Shown: in pieces, positions 1 through 6,448 of the stretch
Position numbering within the stretch: position 1 is the first letter of the stretch
How the letters are laid out: the number at the start of each line of letters is the position of its first letter
NCBI GenBank assembly: GCA_012511845.1
Contig: JAAZFF010000096.1
Location: 1-8,198, forward strand
Length of the DNA stretch: 8,198 nucleotides
DNA from: Lentisphaerota bacterium
GTDB lineage: Bacteria > Verrucomicrobiota > Kiritimatiellia > RFP12 > UBA3636
Direction of reading: 5' to 3'
Notes under the pieces: generated by a model
The model's database searches: none
Seen by the model: only the letters and a program-made list of their open reading frames with translations
What the model was told of the DNA's origin: nothing
Made by a program: the position numbers and the translations under genes

Positions 1-276
1 GGGGTATACCATGGCTCAAGTGACAACAAGGAGCAGGTGGCAGTGGTCTGCCATGGCGGACTTGGAGGGTGGTGGATTGCCCATCTGCTGGAAATTCCGC
101 TGTCTCTTGTATGGTGCGGATTTTTTCTGCCGCCCAGTTCTGTATCTACCATACTGATGGAACATCGTTCACCGGAAATTGCCGTTCCACGTCTGACAGG
201 GCTGGGAGATGTTTCGCATATCTATGCTGAAAACTTGCCGCAGAACACGCGCGGGCTGTTGACAAATATCGATTAG
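1..276 (+). CDS. Histidine phosphatase family protein (phosphoglycerate mutase-like), C-terminal fragment
   Basis: The frame is open from base 1 to a TAG at 274-276, so the 5' part of the gene lies outside the window; a GTG at 37 is internal and not the likely start. The visible 91 residues contain a VVCHGG motif, which fits the second catalytic histidine region of the histidine phosphatase (phosphoglycerate mutase-like) superfamily. Downstream come a proline-rich FFLPPSSVS stretch and an RLTGLGDVSHIYAENLP stretch, typical of the end of these small phosphatases. The catalytic RHG motif expected near the N-terminus is not in the window, so the enzyme class is inferred from the C-terminal half alone. 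Members dephosphorylate small metabolites or phosphoproteins, and the substrate cannot be told here. The gene is convergent with the glycoside-hydrolase-like gene that ends at 449 and has no visible functional link to it. Confidence 0.75.
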   Translation, partial: GVYHGSSDNKEQVAVVCHGGLGGWWIAHLLEIPLSLVWCGFFLPPSSVSTILMEHRSPEIAVPRLTGLGDVSHIYAENLPQNTRGLLTNID

Positions 277-280
277 ACGG

Positions 281-298
281 GGTCCGGCAAGCCGGACC
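281..298. terminator. Perfect GC-rich hairpin just after the phosphatase stop codon
   Basis: Arms ggtccggc and gccggacc (8 bp, or 7 bp with a CAAG tetraloop) begin five bases after the TAG. No U-tract follows on either strand, so this is at best a non-canonical terminator or an mRNA 3'-end stabilising hairpin for the phosphatase gene. It sits between convergent genes, where a bidirectional terminator would be expected. The structure is directly visible; the role is inferred. Confidence 0.45.
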
Positions 299-428
299 AG
301 TGGGCAGTGGGCAGCGATCAGCACTTGAGGTGACACCACCTGAGTGGCATGTGGACAATCTCAATGCGGTCAGTTCGGTCAATAGGGTCAATAAGGTCAA
401 AGTGGCTACCCACTACTAACTGCCCACT
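299..428. repeat. Repeat-rich intergenic segment bounded by 9-bp inverted repeats
   Basis: The segment opens with a tandem AGTGGGC pair (299-312), so AGTGGGCAG occurs at 299-307 and again at 306-314. Its exact reverse complement CTGCCCACT lies at 420-428. Inside are an imperfect hairpin (322-346, stems CACT..AGTG and AGGTG..CACCT around an ACAC loop), a short 9-bp tandem array (367-402), and further CCCACT copies up to about 442. No coding potential is convincing. The layout resembles a small intergenic repeat element or MITE/REP-like sequence, but only one copy is visible, so mobility is speculative. Confidence 0.4.
367..402. repeat. Four imperfect tandem 9-bp units with core GGTCA
   Basis: Consecutive units are cggtcagtt, cggtcaata, gggtcaata and aggtcaaag. 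Each carries GGTCA at the same phase; the two middle copies differ at one base and the outer copies are more degenerate. The array is too short and has no spacers, so it is not a CRISPR. It lies inside the repeat-rich spacer between convergent genes. Confidence 0.6.
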
Positions 429-448
429 TTCTTTCCCCACTTTCTCTG

Positions 449-1516
449 TTACACAAAAACATTGCGCACGGCGCGCAGGTATTCATAACCCCACCGCATA
501 TCTGGCAGGAGATAGCTTCCTTCTGTCCATTCATTCCAGCTGTTAATTGTAACTAACGGCGCCTGTTGGGGTCGTGCTTCAAGCCAGCGACGTGCCCGCC
601 ACAGACATGCTTCGAATGCGGAGGGTGTAGCGTTAAGAACTACGCTTTCAAGACCTGCCGACGGGTTGCGGTGTGTATTGTCCCAGCCAACTGATACATG
701 AGGATAAAAAACACCGAACAATTTTTCATGATCATTCCATTTCCTTATGGCTTTGTCCGCCCATTCAACGTAGTCTCCGCTGCTGCCGCTATCATGGCAG
801 TACTGATACGATGTGGCACTGTCGAAGCCCAGCGCCTTAATATCATCATCGGTGTACCAGGGCTGACGCGCTCGTATGGCTATCGTCTGCAGCTCCAGCC
901 CCGGTTCTCCGGCACGGGAGCAGATGTTGCGCATTTCAGACAGAGCTTCTGCCGCCTGTTCTATTCCGCCCATTGCGGCGACAAGCGTACGATATTCATA
1001 TATGGAAAAGAGCGGTTTATCGTTTACACGGTAGTAACTGTTGAGAGAAAAATATTTTTTTACAATACGCTCAAACATCGGATCCAAAATCTCGCGCGTC
1101 ACACCGCCTTTCCACAAAACCTTGCCGTTATCCGTGTCGTTATGCATGTCCCATAGATTTGTTACATCATGGTTTGCCCACATGAGATAGAATTTGCAAT
1201 CTGTTCCTTCAAGCGCCGGGATCAGTCCTTCGTTGAGTTGGCGTTCAAAACACGGGGCGTTTCCGTACCAGTACCAGTCAACAATAAATACGTTTACTCC
1301 GTGTGCTATTGCAAGTTCCACGTGTTGGCGCATCACTTCAGGGTCTGCCTCATCCTGTTTACCCAGCAGGGGAATACGTGGCATATCGTGTCCCGGGAAC
1401 CGTGGTTTTCCTCTTCTGACAGTGTACCATTCGCCATCGCCTTCAGGCCAGAAATGTTCTGCCCGTGGCTCGTAATGATACGATGGCCAGATATAAGCTG
1501 CTACATCAAATTTCAT
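449..1516 (-). CDS. GH99-like / WbsX-type (beta/alpha)-barrel glycosidase-like protein
   Basis: This 355-residue protein matches the glycoside hydrolase 99-like family often annotated glycosyltransferase WbsX. It begins AAYIWPSYHYEP, has a VNVFIVDWYWYG strand near residue 80, a KPLFSIYEY strand in the middle, and ends with TINSWNEWTEG followed by LLPD. Glutamates E329 and E332 (E-W-T-E) have the same i/i+3 spacing as the catalytic glutamate pair known in GH99 endo-alpha-mannosidases, so hydrolysis or transfer on an alpha-linked glycan is plausible. No signal peptide or membrane segment is visible, so the protein is probably cytoplasmic. It lies 66 bp downstream of the GH32-like gene on the same strand and is likely co-transcribed. 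The start ATG has only a weak purine-rich GGGA site upstream, but the conserved N-terminus begins within a few residues of it. Substrate unknown; family call good, activity uncertain. Confidence 0.8.
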   Translation of the reverse strand: MKFDVAAYIWPSYHYEPRAEHFWPEGDGEWYTVRRGKPRFPGHDMPRIPLLGKQDEADPEVMRQHVELAIAHGVNVFIVDWYWYGNAPCFERQLNEGLIPALEGTDCKFYLMWANHDVTNLWDMHNDTDNGKVLWKGGVTREILDPMFERIVKKYFSLNSYYRVNDKPLFSIYEYRTLVAAMGGIEQAAEALSEMRNICSRAGEPGLELQTIAIRARQPWYTDDDIKALGFDSATSYQYCHDSGSSGDYVEWADKAIRKWNDHEKLFGVFYPHVSVGWDNTHRNPSAGLESVVLNATPSAFEACLWRARRWLEARPQQAPLVTINSWNEWTEGSYLLPDMRWGYEYLRAVRNVFV

Positions 1517-1582
1517 AATATTTTCCCGTTGCTGTTTTGTTTTGCTGTTAAAAACCTATGTTTCTTAATTATTGCTGTTAAA

Positions 1583-3607
1583 TTATTTTATAATTGAAGC
1601 AATACGCTGTACACGCAGACCGGGACGACAGCTGACGAGCGTTCTCCGTCCCGCTATTTCGGCATCTACAACGGATCCTCCGATTTTCTGATCGTAAAAG
1701 ACGATTACCCTGACAATGAACGGTTGCTGCATCCCTCCCACCTTTTCGATGCAGAAGTTTCGTCCGGATGAATGGAAGTTGGCATGACCTCGCCCCGGTT
1801 GAGCCCACGCTTCTCCTGCGCGCTTTGCTTCAATGATTTCACGGGCAGAGGGGATGGAGGATGAAAGGGTGCCGGCAACAGCGTCGTTCCATTGCGCACG
1901 ACCTCCGGCGATATCAATTTGCAGTTCGCTGCATGTTTTGTCCTCGTCATTCAATAACTGCAAGGCAAAAACGCTCTGACCTTTTATTAGTTCGCCGGAT
2001 ACTTCCAGCTCCATGAGGAACGTTCCGCTGTCGGGGGCATTCAGCATAATTCTACACGCCCCGCTCTTCAGTGTTCCCTTCAACTTATTTTCAATCCATT
2101 GTTGTGGAATGACTTCCGGAAGCCACTTAAGTCCGGCTGAACCGTCTTCAAGTTGAACCAGCTCTCTTATCACAAGGTGTCCTCCCCATCCGAGTCCGCC
2201 CAGCCAGCCTGCCATGATTCTGCGGTTGTCTCCGTACTCTGCCACCATCGGTACGCCCAGACCTTCATAAATATCGCGACCTTCCGCCGCCAAATCCGTA
2301 TACTCCCCACCGTTGGAAGGTCTGGACCAGAATCCGCTGAATCCCTGTATCAGATACTGGCGTCCATTCCAGTTAAATACGCATGGACAGTCGGTGCATG
2401 GCTCCATGATGCTTTTTGGAGGGAATGTATTATCCACACACGTGAATTCTCCCGGTAATGAGTCTGCAGTCCACATTCCATTAACGCCGTAACCGCAGTA
2501 CAGGCGCAGTTTCCCATCGTGTATTGTATAAATTGTCGGATTTTCTGTTGGATGAATGAAAGTGTCAGATCTCTTGAAGTTTATTCCATCTTCACATGTC
2601 GCATACGTTGCTCCTGCAGGAATGCCTTCGTGTTCGGCAGCTTTGAAAACACCGGAACGCCCGTTTTCTTTCAGATATGCATCCATGGCGGGCAAAAGCG
2701 TCTTTTCCCGCGGGATCATTCTTGTGGTGTGTATGCCGTATGCAAGGTGGAGTTTGTCCTCAAAGACGAAAGGTGTTCCCGTTCCCAATGACTGCCATTG
2801 TTCATCAATGTCAACAGCTGGAGGATGTTCAAACCAGTCAATGAGGTTGGGACTTGAAAGGTGCGCGAAATAATGACCGCCCATTCCGAATTTACTTTGA
2901 TGATGGCGCCGGTCTATCAAGTAAAAAATATGCAGCCTGCCCTTGAAAGAAATGAGAACCACGTCTCCCACCCATCTGTTGTGACCGTCAGGAGTGAAGT
3001 ATTGAATCCTGTCTACAGGTTTTGAATCGTGCGGTTGTTTGTCTTCAGCACTGCAGCAGCCCGGGAAGAATGATGCGGATACTACGCGTTCCGATTTAAT
3101 TGACCAGGTGGTGTCTGTGCCCCAGGTTATATCACCGAATGGAAACTCCTCATCTTCGATGCCATCAGCGTTTATTACCCATCTCGTTCCCGTATATTTT
3201 AACTGGATATTTTTGATTTCTTCCGTTTTTGACAGACATGAAACGGGTATTCCGATCGTCATTTCCTTCCAGTCGGGATGTTCTTTGGATGAGATAAAAA
3301 TTCGGGCTTCCAACACGGGGCAACTGCCGTCGGGAGCACAAAAATTTTCATAATTCTGATTTCCGCTGTTCTCAGTCTTATTGCATACCCAAACTTCTAC
3401 TGCCCCCGGAATTTCGAGAAGTGTTTCCTTTTCAGAAATATCGTTTAATTTTGCGGATAAATGTATAGAAAACTTTTTATCGGCAGGAACAGTACCAAGC
3501 TTTGCCTTGCGACTGCCTTTGCACAATGTGCTTTGTGGCACAGCAGGCGTATGTTTTACAGATAGTGTACTTTTACCAGATGAAACAGTTACGCTGCAAT
3601 TCTTCAT
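1583..3607 (-). CDS. GH32-like five-bladed beta-propeller protein with N-terminal beta-sandwich domain
   Basis: This is a 674-residue protein. Residues about 45-165 look like a concanavalin/LamG-type beta-sandwich (a VLEARIFIS strand and a GTRWVINADGIEDEEFP strand typical of the fold). Residues about 200-500 follow the GH32 (invertase/levanase) propeller: RWVGDVV with candidate nucleophile D215, GRLHIFYLID, SSPNLIDWFEHPP, a GTGTPFVFEDKLHLAYG blade, and GDNRRIMAGWLGGLGWGGHLVIRELVQLEDG near 458-488. Residues about 505-674 fit the GH32 C-terminal beta-sandwich. The canonical RDP motif appears as ENP (355-357) and the ECP motif as DCP (406-408), so classic fructan hydrolysis is not assured. No signal peptide is seen, which is unusual for levanases and suggests cytoplasmic action. 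The start is supported by AGGAG at 3613-3617, five bases upstream. It is the first gene of a probable pair with the GH99-like gene. Confidence 0.75.
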   Translation of the reverse strand: MKNCSVTVSSGKSTLSVKHTPAVPQSTLCKGSRKAKLGTVPADKKFSIHLSAKLNDISEKETLLEIPGAVEVWVCNKTENSGNQNYENFCAPDGSCPVLEARIFISSKEHPDWKEMTIGIPVSCLSKTEEIKNIQLKYTGTRWVINADGIEDEEFPFGDITWGTDTTWSIKSERVVSASFFPGCCSAEDKQPHDSKPVDRIQYFTPDGHNRWVGDVVLISFKGRLHIFYLIDRRHHQSKFGMGGHYFAHLSSPNLIDWFEHPPAVDIDEQWQSLGTGTPFVFEDKLHLAYGIHTTRMIPREKTLLPAMDAYLKENGRSGVFKAAEHEGIPAGATYATCEDGINFKRSDTFIHPTENPTIYTIHDGKLRLYCGYGVNGMWTADSLPGEFTCVDNTFPPKSIMEPCTDCPCVFNWNGRQYLIQGFSGFWSRPSNGGEYTDLAAEGRDIYEGLGVPMVAEYGDNRRIMAGWLGGLGWGGHLVIRELVQLEDGSAGLKWLPEVIPQQWIENKLKGTLKSGACRIMLNAPDSGTFLMELEVSGELIKGQSVFALQLLNDEDKTCSELQIDIAGGRAQWNDAVAGTLSSSIPSAREIIEAKRAGEAWAQPGRGHANFHSSGRNFCIEKVGGMQQPFIVRVIVFYDQKIGGSVVDAEIAGRRTLVSCRPGLRVQRIASIIK

Positions 3608-3654
3608 TTTTACTCCTGCCGGGTTGTAAAGTTTTAATGAGATATATTCAAGTA

Positions 3655-3687
3655 GACGTCTCCCATAATATCACAACGGGAGACGTC
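3655..3687. promoter_or_regulatory. Perfect 10-bp inverted repeat between feoB and the GH32-like gene
   Basis: Arms GACGTCTCCC (3655-3664) and GGGAGACGTC (3678-3687) are exact inverted copies around a 13-base AT-rich loop. It lies 41 bases beyond the feoB stop and about 50 bases before the GH32-like start. As RNA it could terminate feoB transcription, but no strong U-run follows. As DNA, the arm centres are 23 bp apart, about two helical turns, and enclose a -10 box, which suits a dimeric repressor operator for the carbohydrate genes. Both readings are inference. Confidence 0.55.
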
Positions 3688-3694
3688 ATACCAA
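3665..3694 (-). promoter_or_regulatory. Candidate promoter of the GH32-like/GH99-like unit
   Basis: On the minus strand TTGGTA (3689-3694, 4/6 to the -35 consensus) is followed after 18 bases by TATTAT (3665-3670, 5/6 to the -10 consensus). Transcription would start near 3658 and give a leader of about 50 bases with AGGAG just before the ATG. The -10 box is exactly inside the loop of the inverted repeat and the spacer contains one arm, so a protein bound to the repeat should block it. Sigma70-type spacing is assumed. Confidence 0.4.
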
Positions 3695-3728
3695 ACAGCG
3701 AAACAGAATTAATTTATTGCCAGAGTGT

Positions 3729-5987
3729 TTAAATAGGCACTCTTCTGTAGCGACCCATTATCATGAAGACAATTATCATAGCTGCAAGAATTCCGGAAGC
3801 GACACCACCCCAAAGCAGGCTGTGTCCCAGAGTTATCTGATAATAAAGTGTTGATGTTGACCAGCCCAGCAATGTCAGGTACACCATGAGTACCACCCCA
3901 TAGAGCTTGCCAAGTGCCTGAAAAGCAGCGCCCATGGCTGCTATACAGGGAACGTACAACAATATAAAGAGCAGATAGGCAAACGCCTGATGTCTTCCTG
4001 CGGGGAAATGATTACGCATTTGCCTGAAAAGTGAAGAGTCAGCATCCTCATCTTGCTCTTCTTCTTCACCCTCTGAGAAAAGTCCTCCTATTATCGGCAG
4101 AGTGGAAAAAGCTTCCCGCACGCCATTGATAAAACTGTAAGTCTCTTCTTCCTCTTCGATAATCTCGCCCATTTCATCCCTGTTTTGCCCGTAAAGGCTC
4201 GTCAATGTACCGATGACTGCTTCTTTTGCAAACAATCCTGTAAAGATGGAAACAGATGCCGGCCAGTTGTCGGGTTCAATGCCCATGGGTTCGAAAACAG
4301 GAGTAATCGCCATACCTATAGATGTAAGAACTGAGTTTTCAGTATCCTCATTGCCAATGGTTCCATCTTTGCCGAGGGTGTTCAGCACACCCAGCAGCAG
4401 AACCATCGGGACGATGACCTGACCTGCCCGGATGATGAAGCCGTTGAGTCTCTCAATTGAATGGAGCATGATATGCCTCATTCGCGGCATGTGATAGGGA
4501 GGCAATTCCATGATGAAATGAGATGGTTTGCCCTTGAAAATTGTGTGTTTCAGCAGCAGTCCTGTAACAACTGCGAGTATCATTCCGGTAAAATATAAGA
4601 GAAAAACCAGCATGCCGGGGCGTCTTGCAAAAAAAGCTGCACCGAACACCACATAAACAGGCAGTTTTGCTCCGCACGACATGAACGGAGTCATAAATAT
4701 TGTAATAAACCGATCCCGTTTGCTCTCCAGGGTACGTGTAGCCATAATTGCCGGGACAGTACAACCAAACCCGACGAGCAAAGGAACAAATGACTTGCCC
4801 GGCAAGCAAAGCCACTGCATAAAACGGTCCATCACGAAGGCGGCTCTTGCCATATAGCCTGAATCTTCCAGAAGAGACAGGCAGAAAAACATGAGGAAGA
4901 TTGGCGGAATAAACGTTGCCATCGTCTGAAGCCCTGCTCCAAGCCCATGCGCCACTATCGCTACAATGAAAGGCGCTGCCCCGAGTTTTGTTAGAATGTG
5001 GGCAGTACCATCAATAAAAACAGTTTCACCAAAAATTTCAAAGAAATCTATGAATCTGCTTCCGACAACCTGTGTAATCCAGAAAACCATGAACATAACA
5101 AGCAGGAAAAACGGTATTCCAAGCCACCGGTTCAGTATCAGTCTGTCAGCTCGTTGAGTAAAATATTCCTTGCTGCTGCCTTTCTTTACGATTTCGTGGC
5201 AGAGTCCCTGAATTACACCATATCTGGCATTGGCAAGCACTTCATCAGGGTACTGGTTCAATATTTTTCTTATGCGATTCTGTGCTGCTTCAAGCTTTTC
5301 CCTGCTTATGGCTCCAAGCTGCAAAGCTTTATTGGAAACATCTGTGTCACCCTCAAGCATTTTGAGTGCAACCCATCTTGCATTTGCTTTGAATACTTCG
5401 CAAACGGGTTCACAATACGGCAGCAGTGCCTTAACTTCATCTTCCACCTCGTTGGGATAAGCTACCTTTATTACCGGCAGATGAGAGTGGAGTGCTGTTT
5501 TTGCGATAAGTTCGAGCAGTTTTTTTACATCACGCCTGTTCGAGGCGTTTATGCCGATAACGGGACATCCCAGGTGCTCTCCGAGGTGTTCCATATCGAT
5601 TTGTGTACCGCGATCTTCCACAATATCCATCATTGTCACCACGTGGATCATGGGTACGCGCAATTCCGATAAAAGCAGCGTCAGATACAGGTTGCGCTCT
5701 ATGTTGGTGCCGTCGATGATATTAACAAACAGGTCAGCTTCTCCGCCTATAACATAATCGACAGTGACGCGCTCATCTTCGCTGGTGGCAGCAAGAGCGT
5801 ACACTCCAGGCAAATCCACCACACGCACATCAATTCCGTTTGAGGTGAAGTATCCTTCTTTGCGTTCGACCGTTACGCCCGGCCAGTTTCCAATATGTTG
5901 CTTGGAGCCGGTCAGTGCATTAAAAACTGTTGGTTTTCCTGAATTGGGATTGCCTACCAAAGCAACCGTCAAGGTCTTTTTGGACAT
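3729..5987 (-). CDS. feoB: Ferrous iron transporter FeoB
   Basis: This 752-residue protein is the inner-membrane Fe(II) permease of the Feo system. It has an N-terminal G domain: G1 GNPNSGKP at 12-19, switch I GNWPGVTVE around 33-41, G3 DLPG at 58-61, G4 TMMD at 118-121, and a weak G5 INAS near 146-149. A helical GDI-like linker (about 175-275) follows, then a polytopic domain with the conserved gate motifs LEDSGYMARAAFVMDR (373-388), GFGCTVPAIMATRTL (406-420) and MTPFMSCGA (432-440), and a C-terminal YVPC (678-681). The conserved cysteines C409, C438 and C681 are kept. Oddities are proline at position 19, where Thr/Ser normally binds Mg2+, Thr for Asn in the GCNVP motif, and two acidic clusters (608-615, 639-650) in the cytosolic loop. 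The start follows GGAGAG at 5993-5998. It lies 30 bp downstream of feoA in one operon. Length matches the long E. coli-type FeoB. Confidence 0.97.
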   Translation of the reverse strand: MSKKTLTVALVGNPNSGKPTVFNALTGSKQHIGNWPGVTVERKEGYFTSNGIDVRVVDLPGVYALAATSEDERVTVDYVIGGEADLFVNIIDGTNIERNLYLTLLLSELRVPMIHVVTMMDIVEDRGTQIDMEHLGEHLGCPVIGINASNRRDVKKLLELIAKTALHSHLPVIKVAYPNEVEDEVKALLPYCEPVCEVFKANARWVALKMLEGDTDVSNKALQLGAISREKLEAAQNRIRKILNQYPDEVLANARYGVIQGLCHEIVKKGSSKEYFTQRADRLILNRWLGIPFFLLVMFMVFWITQVVGSRFIDFFEIFGETVFIDGTAHILTKLGAAPFIVAIVAHGLGAGLQTMATFIPPIFLMFFCLSLLEDSGYMARAAFVMDRFMQWLCLPGKSFVPLLVGFGCTVPAIMATRTLESKRDRFITIFMTPFMSCGAKLPVYVVFGAAFFARRPGMLVFLLYFTGMILAVVTGLLLKHTIFKGKPSHFIMELPPYHMPRMRHIMLHSIERLNGFIIRAGQVIVPMVLLLGVLNTLGKDGTIGNEDTENSVLTSIGMAITPVFEPMGIEPDNWPASVSIFTGLFAKEAVIGTLTSLYGQNRDEMGEIIEEEEETYSFINGVREAFSTLPIIGGLFSEGEEEEQDEDADSSLFRQMRNHFPAGRHQAFAYLLFILLYVPCIAAMGAAFQALGKLYGVVLMVYLTLLGWSTSTLYYQITLGHSLLWGGVASGILAAMIIVFMIMGRYRRVPI

Positions 5988-6017
5988 GTTGACTCTCCGT
6001 TTTGGCTGTTAAATCGT

Positions 6018-6251
6018 TTAGTTTGCGATCTGGCGTACGTTTACAACGGAAGCCTCATTACTGCGTAAAGACAGATTGAAACCGCGCAATTCTATTTCTA
6101 CGGGATCTCCCAACGGTGCGCGGTTGACCAGACGAATCTTTACGCCGCGTGTCAAGCCAAGAGCAAGCAATTTCGCCCGATATGCCGGATCACCTTCTCC
6201 GTAACCGGTCACAATTGCTTCCATACCTTTCGACATGTTCATGAGAGTCAT
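6018..6251 (-). CDS. feoA: Ferrous iron transport protein FeoA (SH3-like)
   Basis: This 77-residue protein matches the FeoA domain, a small SH3-like cytoplasmic fold needed for full FeoB activity. The recognisable core is the GEGDPAYRAKLLALGLTRGVKIRLVNRAPLGDPVEIELRG stretch, with the LxxLGLxxG helix and the loop ending in GDPVEIELRG, followed by LSLRSNEASVVNV. Three in-frame ATGs (codons 1, 4 and 6) compete as start. The first is preferred because GGTGGG lies about six bases upstream, but codon 6 would also leave the domain intact. It sits 30 bp upstream of feoB in the same operon; no feoC gene is present in the window. A promoter with a palindrome lies upstream at 6286-6333. Confidence 0.93.
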   Translation of the reverse strand: MTLMNMSKGMEAIVTGYGEGDPAYRAKLLALGLTRGVKIRLVNRAPLGDPVEIELRGFNLSLRSNEASVVNVRQIAN

Positions 6252-6285
6252 TTTTTGCCCACCAATTAATTTGTTATATGAAACT

Positions 6286-6307
6286 AACTTTTCGTTGAAC
6301 GAGAATT
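6286..6307. promoter_or_regulatory. Imperfect palindrome at the predicted feoAB transcription start
   Basis: The perfect core TCGTT-G-AACGA (6292-6302) is extended by matching T/A pairs at the second and third and A/T pairs at the fifth and sixth flanking positions, with mismatches between. It is centred at 6297, which is also the predicted +1 of the feoA promoter, and touches the -10 box. A metal-responsive repressor site is an attractive reading, but it does not match the classical Fur box or the DtxR/IdeR consensus. Confidence 0.35.
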
Positions 6308-6333
6308 TACTACATTTGGCATATCCTTGTCAA
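6304..6333 (-). promoter_or_regulatory. Candidate sigma70-type promoter for feoAB
   Basis: On the minus strand a perfect TTGACA (6328-6333) is followed after 18 bases by TAAATT (6304-6309, 4/6 to the -10 consensus). The start would lie near 6297, about 45 bases before the feoA ATG. It is just downstream of the lar terminator, which is the expected order for an independent feo transcript. Confidence 0.5.
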
Positions 6334-6334
6334 T

Positions 6335-6384
6335 ATCAAAAAACAAAAAATCTTCCACGTATTTTCATTCTCAAAATACAGGTG
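6335..6384 (-). terminator. Probable intrinsic terminator of larB-larE
   Basis: Read on the minus strand, the stem GTATTTT/AAAATAC (6373-6379 with 6359-6365) has a 7-base loop and is lengthened by a CAC/GTG pairing across a 2-base bulge. A T-rich tract with two runs of six T follows (about 6335-6350) after GAAGA. It starts 64 bases beyond the larE stop codon. The stem is AT-rich, so efficiency may be modest. Confidence 0.5.
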
Positions 6385-6448
6385 CATGATCACAGGCTGC
6401 CGTGCCAACTTTTATCCGTTTATAATCTTATCTTTGTCCTGTATGGAA

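Noticed and set aside
367..402. Possible CRISPR repeat array
   Set aside because: The units are 9 bp, contiguous and imperfect, with no spacers and no cas genes.
698..1156. 152-codon plus-strand open frame opposite the GH99-like gene
   Set aside because: It is antisense to a well-supported gene and shows no recognisable domain.
4998..5672. 224-codon plus-strand open frame opposite feoB
   Set aside because: It is fully antisense to a conserved, motif-rich part of FeoB, has unusual Cys/Phe-rich composition and no family resemblance.
6252..6300. Fur or DtxR box upstream of feoA, including the GTTA..TAAC pair at about 6273-6288
   Set aside because: Only four bases match in each arm and neither classical consensus is met.
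6415..6445. Alternative feoA promoter around a TATAAA on the minus strand
   Set aside because: The -35 match is poor and transcripts would run through the terminator-like hairpin before feoA.
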